From: Climacium dendroides
Taxonomy: Eukaryota > Streptophyta > Bryopsida > Hypnales > Climaciaceae
Direction of reading: 5' to 3'
Assembly: GCA_950106755.1 (NCBI GenBank)
Contig: OX467086.1
Span: 25,872,001 to 25,936,000 of the forward strand
Length of the DNA stretch: 64,000 nt
Shown: piece by piece, positions 26,161-36,946 of the stretch
Layout: each line of letters opens with the position of its first letter
Position numbering within the stretch: position 1 is the stretch's first letter
Notes under the pieces: model-generated
Database searches by the model: none
The model's input: only the letters and a program-made list of their open reading frames with translations
What the model was told of the DNA's origin: nothing
Position numbers and translations under genes: made by a program

Positions 26161-28709
26161 GTGTAGCACAAAAATATCATAAAACTTGAATTAAATTTTT
26201 TTTCTCATTGAATATTTAGATTCTATCTAGAAAATTTTGATTCATTCCATTTAAATGAGTGACAAGAAAACTATAGAACATTCTGTTTTGCAAGCATGTA
26301 GAGCATCATTATTTATTTGTGAATAAAAAATGTATTGGCTTAGTTTTTGAAATCAATTTTCACAACTTTTCAAATAAGAAAAATGTCTAAAAGATTAAAT
26401 TTCCTTCCTAAAACAATCTCACCATTAGAATTCGCATATTTTAATTCCATCTTAAAACTTTTAACAATTTTGTTTTTTATTCAATTTGTATCCTAGTTCT
26501 ACTTAACAATTTTTTGAAGTTGATTTAAGGTTTTTAAATTTTTATTGAGGACTCTTAACTTAGTTTTGAATATTAAAAAAATTTAAATAAAAATCCAAAG
26601 TACAAAAAATTGAAGTTAAGAGTATTCAAAGTCTTATAATCTAAGGTGACAATGTCCATCCAAAAGTTTTTGTTTACTAAATGCTAGTATCTTCTAATCT
26701 ATTGTCAAACCACATAGATTTTTATATCATATATTCATATACAAATTTATTATAAGAACCTATAGTTCAATACTCAAAATTTTCATTTTGGTTTTGCCTT
26801 AGTGCAATAGAACTAGCAATTTTGAGTATTCATTAACAAACTAGAGGCCTTGGAAGTTGAAATTTGGGAATTAATTTCTCTCTTTTTTTGGATCTAACCA
26901 AATGGATATGATCTTTGAATTATATTTTACAACTTTTGTTTGAAAGTCATCATTAAATTATATGCCAAAATTCAATTTTATAATACATCTTCATAATTTG
27001 GAAATTTGAACAACACCCTAGCTCTTAAGGGTTAATTAATTTAACTTTATTACTTTGTCTATAAAAATACTAATTTATGGATTTAAATATCATTTTGGTA
27101 TATGAGAAGTGATTTGGAGAAAAAACATCCAAAAGCACTTAAGTCTTTATCCAAAAATATTTTAGCACTTTCATAATTCTTTTTTAGTTATCATTGTTGA
27201 ATAGGTATTCAATAGTCAATAGTGATAAATAAGAGTACATTCAAAATTATGGTATGTAGGTATATTTAGGTAAATTGATTGTACACTCTACCTAAATTTA
27301 GAATGTGAGTAAATTTAAAATTTATTCCGTTATTCGAATAACATTCTCCCTAAGAATTAAAAGTTATGCTAGCTAGATTTTTAATTAGTTCTTCAAAACT
27401 TATTCAATCTTGAATTTTTGCATAATTTTTTAATATTTTTAAATGAATATATTAGTAATTGCAATTTCAACAAAGTGGTAATTAAAAATGATTCTTTGTG
27501 TGGATAATGAGCAATAATGAATAAGAAATAAGATAAAATATAACCATGAAGGAACATAAACATAATATGGAATTTATGGTGTATTTGGCCAAGGATAAAT
27601 ATGGATTTTGTTGCACCTTTAGATTATATTCAATTTGGTAAAACAACTCTTAATACCTCATGCAAATATGTTGTAGATTTATCCTAGGATTTTTATTTCA
27701 TATTTTTAGTGTATAGCATATTGCAAAAGACTAGTTTTGTCATAATTTCTTAAATTCAATAGTCTTTTACACGAAGACATGTCAAGAAAAAAATACTTAT
27801 GAATGCCAATTAATTTTTTAAAATTATAAAAGAATAATTCTTTGTAAAAATAATAATCTAATAATAATATCCAAACAAAAGATATACTACAATATTTAGA
27901 TTTTGTCTATAGACATTTTCTAAGCATCTATTGAAGATCATATCAATAATTGATGTCTATTGAAGATTGTGTGTATAATTCATAAGTAGACAAAAAATTT
28001 TGTTGGATGTAACAATGTCCACAAATGGTTGTCTACATCTCTTTAGAAGATTGCATCCATAGACTTTGTAAGTTGTAGCTAACAACTTTCAAAATGAGTG
28101 ACATGATGATGTTTGTACACAATCTTCATATTTTTAGAATATCATTTATGAGTGATTTGGATTTTGACATTGAAAAGAATTGACTACATTCTAGAATCTT
28201 TTTTTGAATTAATCCTAGTATCTTTTCAAAGATACTTGTGTAACTTTATGTACAGCCAATTGAGATAGTTGCAATTCCTCTCTTAGCTAACAATGATCAA
28301 TTGATTTGATCAAGAGATTATTCCATTTTTCCATCACTCATGCATGTTCCATTAGTTGACTCAAAAAAATCTTAAAATCTATTTCATAGTAAGATTATTT
28401 TTAGAAAACTTAAATGTATAACTTCTATAGTGTAATTGTCTATTCAAGATCCAAATGTAGCTATGAAAAGATAGACAAAAATGACTCCAAAGCAATCATA
28501 AGCTTCAACTTTGACACTTAAGAAATTTGAAGCCATGATTGTTTTGATATCATTTTTGTGTGTTCAATGAATTTGGATTTCTTACCACAATTTATTTGAT
28601 CCCTATATATAGTGTTAAGTTTCATGGATAGATCAATTGGTATTGGCTATTGTAAGTGGTGGGGCAAATAAGTTGCATTGTTAAGTCTCCAAAGAGGTTA
28701 TAAAATTAG

Positions 28710-28757
28710 CGGGGATGCTAGTTTGTGAGTGTGAGCCTATGAGCCTATGAGCCTCCA
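28710..28757 (+). repeat. Left terminal repeat of the Mutator-like element
   Basis: GCTAG, then TGTGAG units, then TGAGCCTATGAGCCTATGAG. The inner words are the same as in the right end, in inverted orientation. The outer border is set by the 10-bp duplication. Confidence 0.8.
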
Positions 28758-29640
28758 TTTTTTTTTATCCATTTAGGATTCCTAATCTGTTCAAGTCCTA
28801 TGACCGTGGATTTAAATGCAAGGATCTATAGTCCAAATAAACAACAAATGAATTTGTTCCTATTTGGTTTTGTCCCCCCAAAATTGAACCAATATATTTT
28901 ATTAAATTGAAATATTATAAAATAGGAAATTTTTGTAAGTAACACATAATGAAAATAGGTCTATATATAGTGGTTTAGGATATTTCATTACAAGACATAT
29001 ATGAGAAAAATACAATGCATTGTAATACCATTATTTAAAGGGCACATTTATCAAGTAAAAATAGAAGGGGCAATAAACATGGATTGTAGATCTTGAATAT
29101 AAATTTGATGATAGGCAAAATATTACAAGCATTAGATCATAAAAATGGTCTTGAGTTTATGATTAAGTGATAAATGAAGTCTTAATTATTGGCCTTCATG
29201 TAAATTTAAAGAATGAAAATGGTTCATTTATTTTAAATTTTTTTTAAATGATTTAAAATAAAAACAAAAAATCTTGAATTTTGAATATTTTAAATGTACA
29301 AAATATTCATTTATTATACTAGGTATATGTATTAACCTAGAATGAATTAAGCAATTATTTTTCTAGTCAATACCTCTATTTTTGGACTATCTTAATCAAA
29401 CTTTTTTTTTGAAACAAATCCAATGCTAATAGTTTAATTTAATTCCAAATTAAAGTGAATTATGTAGAATTTTATAAAGTCCAATGGTGTAGTGTAATTC
29501 AAGACTTGCAATTTATTATTCAATTTGAGCAGAGAGTGAAGTTTAAGGCCATCAAATGGAATTGTTGCCATATCATGCATAGTTAGATTCAAAATAGAAT
29601 AAAGTAAATAGAAATCAAATATAAAAGTATGAAATCAAAC
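28758..29640. other. Left-end non-coding DNA of the Mutator-like element
   Basis: AT-rich sequence between the left end and the 3' end of the methyltransferase-like gene. No gene is seen. It should contain that gene's 3'UTR and the subterminal region. Confidence 0.6.
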
Positions 29641-32494
29641 TCAAATATTGTCTGACTCAGATGCATTGAGTTCAAAATAAGAACATACTCTAGGATCATA
29701 AGATCTATGAGGTGATAGAGAGATCGAAGACGAATTAGATGAAACATTAGCATAAGCTAATGCTAAATCTTCAGCATAAATAGGTAGGCCACGAGGACTC
29801 AGAGAAAGACTTCTAAAAAATCCAGAGTGTCGGCAAAAAGGCAAGGTTTGTCTTGGTGATGGACTCATCCAACTGCAAACAACAAACCATATGTTTGAGT
29901 ATGTAATAACAAATTAAAATTCAAAGTATTGAATTTTGAATTGCAATTGTTGAAAAAAAAACAAAAAAACTTACTCACATAAGTCAAGTAATTCGACATC
30001 TTCAATTGGAGAGTCGTCATCAATCTCCATACCATCACCCATGGTAGTAGAATCAAGAGTCTTGGAGATGATAGTAGGTGTTTGTAATGGCTTCAGTACC
30101 TCATCAAAAAGCTTGGCATCACTTTCTAATGCTAGAATATGACGATTAGATGAATGAGCTGCTCTGATGGAAGAACCTGTATAAGACACAATATTGACAT
30201 TATAAGAACATCAAAATTTGAAGGTAGAGAAAAAAATCAAATCAGAATATACAACAATAATGATTCAATGTTGTAGATTACAATATCTGTAGAGGCAGTC
30301 ATGTCTGCCACAATACCATTTGTAGGGCTTAAGCCATGAACAAAAAGCTTCATGAGAACCTCAGATTTTTCCTTAGTACCCCTCCATGGCTTGCCATCTT
30401 CCTTTCTACATGATTGAGTTGTTGTCGTAATAGTGTTGAAAAGGACATCATTTGTGGTTAAATCAACCTCAGGAATTGAGGGATCAATAGAAATTTGAAG
30501 CTCTCGAGGTTGTCTAGCAATGGCAGAGGCAAATGATCGAATCAATAGCAAAGCCTTGAACTTCAAAGTCTGCAAATCAAAATCAAAATCAAATTAGAAT
30601 GTACACTTAAAATGAAAATAACTGCAATAACAAGTGAATCAAAATAAAAAGTGAAAGATTGAAATTACTACTTACAAATTTGGATGGGTTCATGGCATTT
30701 GCCAAATGTAAGCAATTTATGATAGTCCACTCATCCTTGATCTTCATTTTGTAGTTCTTGAAGAATCCGGACACTTCTCTCTTCACCGTAGAAGTATCAG
30801 GATAAAATAGAAGAAATGCTCCATCATCATGAAGATAGGTGAGAGAGAATGCCATCATTACATGGAGAAAACTTGGAATGCTAGCATTCCAATGAGGGAT
30901 TTCAGATGATGGATTTGAAGCCCCTGGAACTGGAAGACCATCTGGATACTCTGCAACGATGAGGTCCACAACTAGTTTCTTTTGAATTTTGCCATCAAAA
31001 AAGAACTCTCTACCTTCACAGACCTACAAAGATAAATTTCAAAAATGTCAATTCATAACAGAAGATGTCAAAGTCATAAAAGAACAAAATGAGAAGATGT
31101 AAATTGGGTAGAATATGTATGATTTTATAATAATAAAAATGAGATGAAAATAAAAAAAATAAAAAAAATGAACTGACCTTTGAGAGAAAAGCCATAATGT
31201 TGTCATATGATGTACCAAATGTAGCATTTTTCTTCTTCTCTTCAACGATTCTAACAAAAGAATCATTCAAGATTAGATCAAGAGATGTAGGATTGGTAGA
31301 CAAAGGATCCAATGTACTCATCATACCTTTAAGCTTGGGAGCTAGTTCAAAGGTAGGAGAGGAGGTTGGTACCAAAACAACGGAAGTAGAAGATGTCTTC
31401 TAGCGCTTTGAAGCAGAGAGTTTTGCTTCAACATCGAAAGAAGAAGGTATAGTAACAACAAGATTCTTCAAAGTATCTTGAATTGGTACATCTTCATTGG
31501 AATCATCATGTTCAACCACCAACTTCTTAGACTTGGTCTTTTTGGTCTTCTTGGCTGCATCCTTACCGACCTTCTTGAGAACATCTATAGCTGTACCTTT
31601 GAGGGCAGGCTCAATAGAATCTCGGAAGACAACATCAAAAGTTGGTGGTCTTTTAAGGGGACAATCCAAATACTACCCACATTTTTCCCAATGCATGGGA
31701 TCCCAAGATTCCATGATCCCCTCTATGAACATGCACTGTTCACTTTCTTTGTCCAAATAATTGACAAAGAAAGTGGGAGTTTTGGAAATGGCTTTGGCAG
31801 GGAAGAGAACATACTTAAAATATCTATAAAACACCCTTTGCATGGCTGATTTGAAGTTGAGTTGCTTGTCTATCTTGTTGTTTTTGTGAACTCCCTTATC
31901 GACAGCAAATTCACGAAAGAATGCAGTATCCCACAACAATATGCGTATAGTCTCCACATAATCAAAAATAGTAGGCAAGGGATCCATACCATCGGAAAGA
32001 TAGTTAATAGATACGTCCAAATCTGCCACTGTAGCATTGAAGAGTTTTTCTGTCTCAATAGCCAACTACCATACACATAAATTGTAAATTAGAAGAATGT
32101 TTTGAATTTTTGATTGATCCAAAAGGTTCAAGGAATCAAAACTAAAACAATAGGAAAGAAAGATAAGTACTCACTTGAGCCCACCACGTAGCTTTATGAA
32201 GCCACTCAGGAAATTCGAGATCACTGAATTTCGGTTTAGGGAATTTGAGAGCCTTACGAAGAGAAGAAGACTTATTCCATCTCTCAAGCCAATTGATCTT
32301 CATAGAAGTATCTATCGCTGAAGTTGCCAACATCCAAAGTTTTTCTTGGGTCATCTCCAGATTGTCATCATCAGTTTCATAGTGAAACTTTATTTGCTCC
32401 AAAAATGCACTCGTATGTTTTGGATCTGCAATGGGAAGTCGCTTCTTCAATTCTGAATGAGAAGCTACCTTGACCTTGTCAACAACTTTTGAAA

Positions 32495-32499
32495 CCCAC
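32495..32499. repeat. Target-site duplication CCCAC, left copy
   Basis: CCCAC precedes the 5' LTR; the same five bases follow the 3' LTR at 42,946-42,950. On the minus strand GTGGG is coding sequence of the interrupted exon. Confidence 0.95.
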
Positions 32500-33572
32500 T
32501 GTGGACTGAATTCCAATTTTTAGTTTGTCCGATTGGTAGTTTTTCATGTTATAATTGTAGTTTTACCAATCGGGAGGGTAGTTAGGAGGGGTATACTGGG
32601 TATGTACGCTGTATTTGCCGATAGAGCACGCTGAGGAGATTCGGGGAGGTGTTTCCCATTGGCGGTTTTGAACTGTGGCCGGCTGGCCGGTATGTATTGG
32701 GTTTTTCCCGATTGTTATTCTGAGTTGACTTCGAGAGAGAGAAGCGCTCCTTCCAGAGTTTGGAAGTAAAAACGATTGTGTGTTTGTGTTGTTTTGTTTG
32801 AGTAATATGAAGTTGTGTTTTGCCAATGGTGAGTGATTCTAGAGTCTGTGTTTGTCTTTGTGTGCGATTGTGTGTGACTGTGTATGTGTGAGTTTGAAAC
32901 CGATTGGAAATTGTGGGTTATGGATGCTGTGGAATGTTAATGGTCGATTGTAATTGTATTGAATATCTGTATGAGTTACATACCGATTGGGAGTTGTGCT
33001 GGTCGATCAAGAAATACCAATTGGGATTGTTTGAGTAACTGAGTGAAGAACCACCGATTGGGATTAAATGGTTTATTGATGAATAAAATACCGATTGGGA
33101 GAGGTATATGAATTAAATGTGTAAATCAAGAAATGAGAAAATTGATACGATTGGAGAAATTGGAGAGCTTAACCGATTGAGGGAGAATTAATAATATTAT
33201 TTACAATTGAGTTAATTTAGAGAATTCATTTTAAGAGAGAATACCGATTGGTGTTATGCGGGAGTCTGAATACTGATGGGAGATGTTGGAGTGTTGTGAA
33301 AGATAACCAATTGGGAGTGGACTGGGAGCGAGACAACAATTGGAGAAAAGACCATCGGCTAAAATAAAGATGCAAGCCCAATTGATATGATAAGTGGGAC
33401 TGACCAATTGGCTGTTGGGATAACGATAGGAAAATTTGTACAAACATAAACTTGCAATTGGTGATTTCTTTTGGGGAATAAATTTTACAATTCAATCGGG
33501 ATATTTTACCTCCTAGTGTTCGAATCCTACAATAGGGTTTATTTTTATAGAAGAAATAAAAATCCTTCTACA
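32500..33572 (+). repeat. 5' LTR (1,073 bp)
   Basis: Starts TGTGGACTGAATT, ends TCCTTCTACA. It holds ten exact CCRATYGG octamers (starts 32529, 32566, 32900, 32983, 33018, 33054, 33091, 33244, 33307, 33403) plus several one-mismatch forms. The run 32983-33091 is spaced 35, 36 and 37 bp. Confidence 0.97.
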
Positions 33573-33676
33573 TTTTGGCGACGGAGGTAATTTTCATATT
33601 TCAATTGGAAGAATAAAATTTATTCAACCTAAATTGTCAATTGGAATGGTTGTGTATGGGATAATGATGATAGCTC
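33573..33676 (+). promoter_or_regulatory. Primer-binding site and gag leader
   Basis: TGGCGACGGAGG at 33,576-33,587 lies three bases after the LTR, the place for a tRNA primer site. The first seven bases match the complement of an arginine tRNA 3' end; the rest does not clearly match, so the primer tRNA is unassigned. Confidence 0.6.
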
Positions 33677-36600
33677 ATGAGTTATAATGGGGAATCTGAG
33701 TCTAGTGTAAGTGCTCGAGAGACAAGGGCTCGTAGACGTTCACGTTCTCAATATCAATGGTATATCAATCAATTTGAACACAATCAGACTGTTTCATTAC
33801 CTAATAGTCCCAATTGGGAAAATTATAACGTAGAGTCTGACACCACCTCTGACGAGGAGCCAGATAATCATTGGTTTCCACCAATTGGTCCAGTGGATAT
33901 AACTGGATCGGCACATTCCAATAGTCCTGAGCGGGACAGTGAACCAATTGGAAGTGGGGATAATTTTGAAACTGAACATCACTTGAATAGTGATTTAAAT
34001 CCATTAGATCCTGAACCAGAAGTAGAAATCAATTGGTTTGAGAGTGATTGTTCAGATATGGAGGGTGAAGTAGAACCTAGACGACAAGTCTTACCTGTGG
34101 CCATGAGGGCTGGGGAAGAAGCCGATCGGCCATATTCCTTAGTGCAATTTCCAAATTTTTATGGACAAATTGGTAGTGATCCCGATAGGCATATTCATGA
34201 ATTTTTAATCGTATGTAATGCTAATAATGCTAGAACGGAAGCCCATTGGCTTAGTATTTTTCCGGTTACGTTGCAAGCCCATGCTAAACAATGGTTTCAA
34301 CGCCAAGCACCCGATCATTTTGCCAATTGGACTGCTTTAAAAGATGAGTTCTTAGCTCAATTTAGACCAATAGCTTATGAAGAAAGGTTGAGTGAACAAT
34401 TACAAGATATTACAATGTCTTTAGGGGAATCTATTGATTCTTACTATGGCCGATTGGAAGATTTGGTTTTAAGACTTCCAGCCGGTCATGGTTATAATGA
34501 TCAAATGCAAACGAGGTTTTTTATAAGGGGATTAGTTCCACATAGATTAAAAACGTATGTGAAAGAAATTGTTCCGGGAACCTTAAACGATGCATATAGA
34601 AGAGCAAAATTATGGGAGGAGGTGAATTTTGAGGATAACTATGGGATAGCTATACAATCTCAACCTCAATTGAGACCTAATATTAATGATAGGATGGTAC
34701 CGGTAGTTCCCTACCAAACTCCATATCCACCTACTACCTATGTTCCTCCAAATTCTACCGTACAAGTGTCAATACCACCAATAGTGCCAGTCAATGTGGG
34801 ACCAGTACAAACTTTGCCTATTGGTACAATGGTGGTTAAACCAATACCAATAGAGACCAATAAAATGGAATCCCAATTGTTAGACTTAACTCATAAATTT
34901 GAGGATTTGGCCGTTCATTTAAATAATGCAATAGAAAAGAAAGGTCAACCCCCAAATGATAGAGCCAATATTTGGTGTAACAATTGTAGAGGTCAGGGCC
35001 ATATGTTGAACGATTGTCCCTCGCCACCTAATTTATCTTCCAAGTGTAGATTTTGTAATGGGAAACATGAGACAGAATCTTGTCGCAACTTGCAAAAGAG
35101 TCTAATTAATGATGCAAATTTACGTGCCCAAATGGGTCAAGTATATGTAGTGGATAATAATAATAACAATTATGATAACAGTAATAATCCCAATAGGTTT
35201 ACTCGACAAATCAATTATAAAGGAAATAATTTTAATCCCAATTTTGTGCCCAAGAATAGGATTTTTAATTCTAACTTTAACCCAAATTTCAACCCAAAGA
35301 ATTTTAACAATGATGGGTTTAATGCAAATCCCAATAGGTATATTCCTCAAAATCCTACGAGTCAAAACCAAGGGTGGAATCAAATGCCTTATGGCAATCC
35401 TAGTCAAGAAAATCCTACCTATGGGGGAAATAATCCAAGTTGGCAAGAAAATCCTAATGTGCAATGTTATAATTGTAGAGAAATGGGACATTACGCTAGG
35501 AATTGCCCAAATCCTAAGGCTAGCATTCCATATGTTCCATTGTGTGGCAATTGCAACCAAGCAGGCCACACTGCAAAGGAATGTAATGGGCCCAAAAGGG
35601 AAAATCCACGTAATAATGATGGGATGGTGTGGGAAAATAATACCGGTTCAAAATTAGTAGTGCCCGCTGAAGATAGAGTAGTTCACCATGTTTCAATAAA
35701 TGAAGTGGGGTCATCGAGTGATTGTGATAATTCAGACTTAGAAGAACAATTGAAATCTAATGATAGTATGAAAAATGTCAAACAAGTTACTACTAGAGCA
35801 AGGGCTAATAAACAATTACCGATGGGGGGTCAGTCTATAATTAATGCAGATGTGAGCTTACCAATAGGGAATAAAAGTTCCAATGGGAATGTAGAAACTC
35901 AAATACAAGAGGTGGCACCACTGATTCAATCAGGGACCACTACCTTACCAATTGTTAATAATGAACATAAATTGTTAGGAAATCAAAACAATGGAGTTAT
36001 AGTGCAGAAAGAAACCCATTGGGTACCTCAAAATATTCCATTGAGTCAACCAGTCCCATTGGTAGACCCTGTGATGTCAAATTTGAGGACTTTAAATCCT
36101 GTGGCCAATGGAAAATTTCAAGAGTATCAACCAGCTCTTGAAATTTTTAAACATCCCATCAAAGAAAATCCATCTTTAGATCCGGGTTTAATAAATATGG
36201 CTAAACCAATTGGTGATGCATTGGATATAGCACCAGATCATCCCAATTGGAAAAAGCAAACAGTACCAATAGGTCAGCAATCAGTACCGATCGGAAGTCA
36301 AGTACTACCAAATAAGACCAATCGGTTTAGGCGGAATAGAAATGCAAAATCAATTGGTATTATGCATGGAACAATTGGTTATGACATTTTAGAAGATCTA
36401 GGGAATTTAAAAGCTGACATATCCATAAAACAATTGTTGGGAGTAGCACCTCAATGTAGGGCTACACTTCGGGAAAATTTAATTAGAAAAAGACCTAGAA
36501 AAATGGTAAATGAAGTTGCTATTAGTCCAGATCCTGGCGCTCCTATGATTGATGTAACAATTGATGGGGTTCTAATAAGTGGTGTACAAGTTGATGGAGG

Positions 36601-36946
36601 GTCGAGTGTAAATTTAATGAATTGGGATACTATGACTAGTTTACAATTAAATGGGTTACAAGAGACTAAATTAGTCCTACGTATGGTTGACCAGAGTAGG
36701 GTAATTCCAAAAGGTATTTTACCTAAATTAAAAACCATGATATCCGGTATCATTTATTATATAGATTATATTGTGTTCCAACAATTGTCTCTTAATACGT
36801 CATATCCTATATTACTGGGTCGGCCTTGGCTATATCAAGCCAAAGCTAAAGACAATTGGGGTAGGGGTTTATTGACAATTGGTTCTGGTTCATCTAAGGT
36901 TAAATTACAAATGTATTCAAAAAAATATCATGGGGAAACACAATAG
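33677..36946 (+). CDS. Gag-protease polyprotein of the Gypsy element
   Basis: 1,089 residues. The retrotransposon gag core is near residues 190-260 (around WFQRQAPDHFANW). It is followed by four zinc knuckles: CNNCRGQGHMLNDC (about 434), CRFCNGKHETESC (about 456), CYNCREMGHYARNC (about 596) and CGNCNQAGHTAKEC (about 622). An Asn-rich linker lies between knuckles two and three. Near residue 973, VDGGSSVNLM is a retropepsin active-site motif with DGG in place of DSG/DTG, as in some plant Gypsy lineages. The frame ends at a single TAG (36,944-36,946), after which the same frame stays open into pol. Roles by family: capsid formation, RNA packaging and polyprotein cleavage. Confidence 0.93.
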   Translation: MSYNGESESSVSARETRARRRSRSQYQWYINQFEHNQTVSLPNSPNWENYNVESDTTSDEEPDNHWFPPIGPVDITGSAHSNSPERDSEPIGSGDNFETEHHLNSDLNPLDPEPEVEINWFESDCSDMEGEVEPRRQVLPVAMRAGEEADRPYSLVQFPNFYGQIGSDPDRHIHEFLIVCNANNARTEAHWLSIFPVTLQAHAKQWFQRQAPDHFANWTALKDEFLAQFRPIAYEERLSEQLQDITMSLGESIDSYYGRLEDLVLRLPAGHGYNDQMQTRFFIRGLVPHRLKTYVKEIVPGTLNDAYRRAKLWEEVNFEDNYGIAIQSQPQLRPNINDRMVPVVPYQTPYPPTTYVPPNSTVQVSIPPIVPVNVGPVQTLPIGTMVVKPIPIETNKMESQLLDLTHKFEDLAVHLNNAIEKKGQPPNDRANIWCNNCRGQGHMLNDCPSPPNLSSKCRFCNGKHETESCRNLQKSLINDANLRAQMGQVYVVDNNNNNYDNSNNPNRFTRQINYKGNNFNPNFVPKNRIFNSNFNPNFNPKNFNNDGFNANPNRYIPQNPTSQNQGWNQMPYGNPSQENPTYGGNNPSWQENPNVQCYNCREMGHYARNCPNPKASIPYVPLCGNCNQAGHTAKECNGPKRENPRNNDGMVWENNTGSKLVVPAEDRVVHHVSINEVGSSSDCDNSDLEEQLKSNDSMKNVKQVTTRARANKQLPMGGQSIINADVSLPIGNKSSNGNVETQIQEVAPLIQSGTTTLPIVNNEHKLLGNQNNGVIVQKETHWVPQNIPLSQPVPLVDPVMSNLRTLNPVANGKFQEYQPALEIFKHPIKENPSLDPGLINMAKPIGDALDIAPDHPNWKKQTVPIGQQSVPIGSQVLPNKTNRFRRNRNAKSIGIMHGTIGYDILEDLGNLKADISIKQLLGVAPQCRATLRENLIRKRPRKMVNEVAISPDPGAPMIDVTIDGVLISGVQVDGGSSVNLMNWDTMTSLQLNGLQETKLVLRMVDQSRVIPKGILPKLKTMISGIIYYIDYIVFQQLSLNTSYPILLGRPWLYQAKAKDNWGRGLLTIGSGSSKVKLQMYSKKYHGETQ

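Larger units (their letters stand above)
11336..28699. other. Gene-free, AT-rich repeat graveyard
   Basis: No open frame here looks like a gene on either strand: frames are short, low in complexity and without recognisable domains. The stretch consists of decayed repeats, the clearest of which are listed separately. Between them I see no further structure I can support. Confidence 0.6.

Noticed and set aside
35120..35657. Ile-rich frames with repeated PIG words on both strands inside gag
   Set aside because: They are shadow frames; the PIG words come from the CCRATYGG octamer, not from a second protein.
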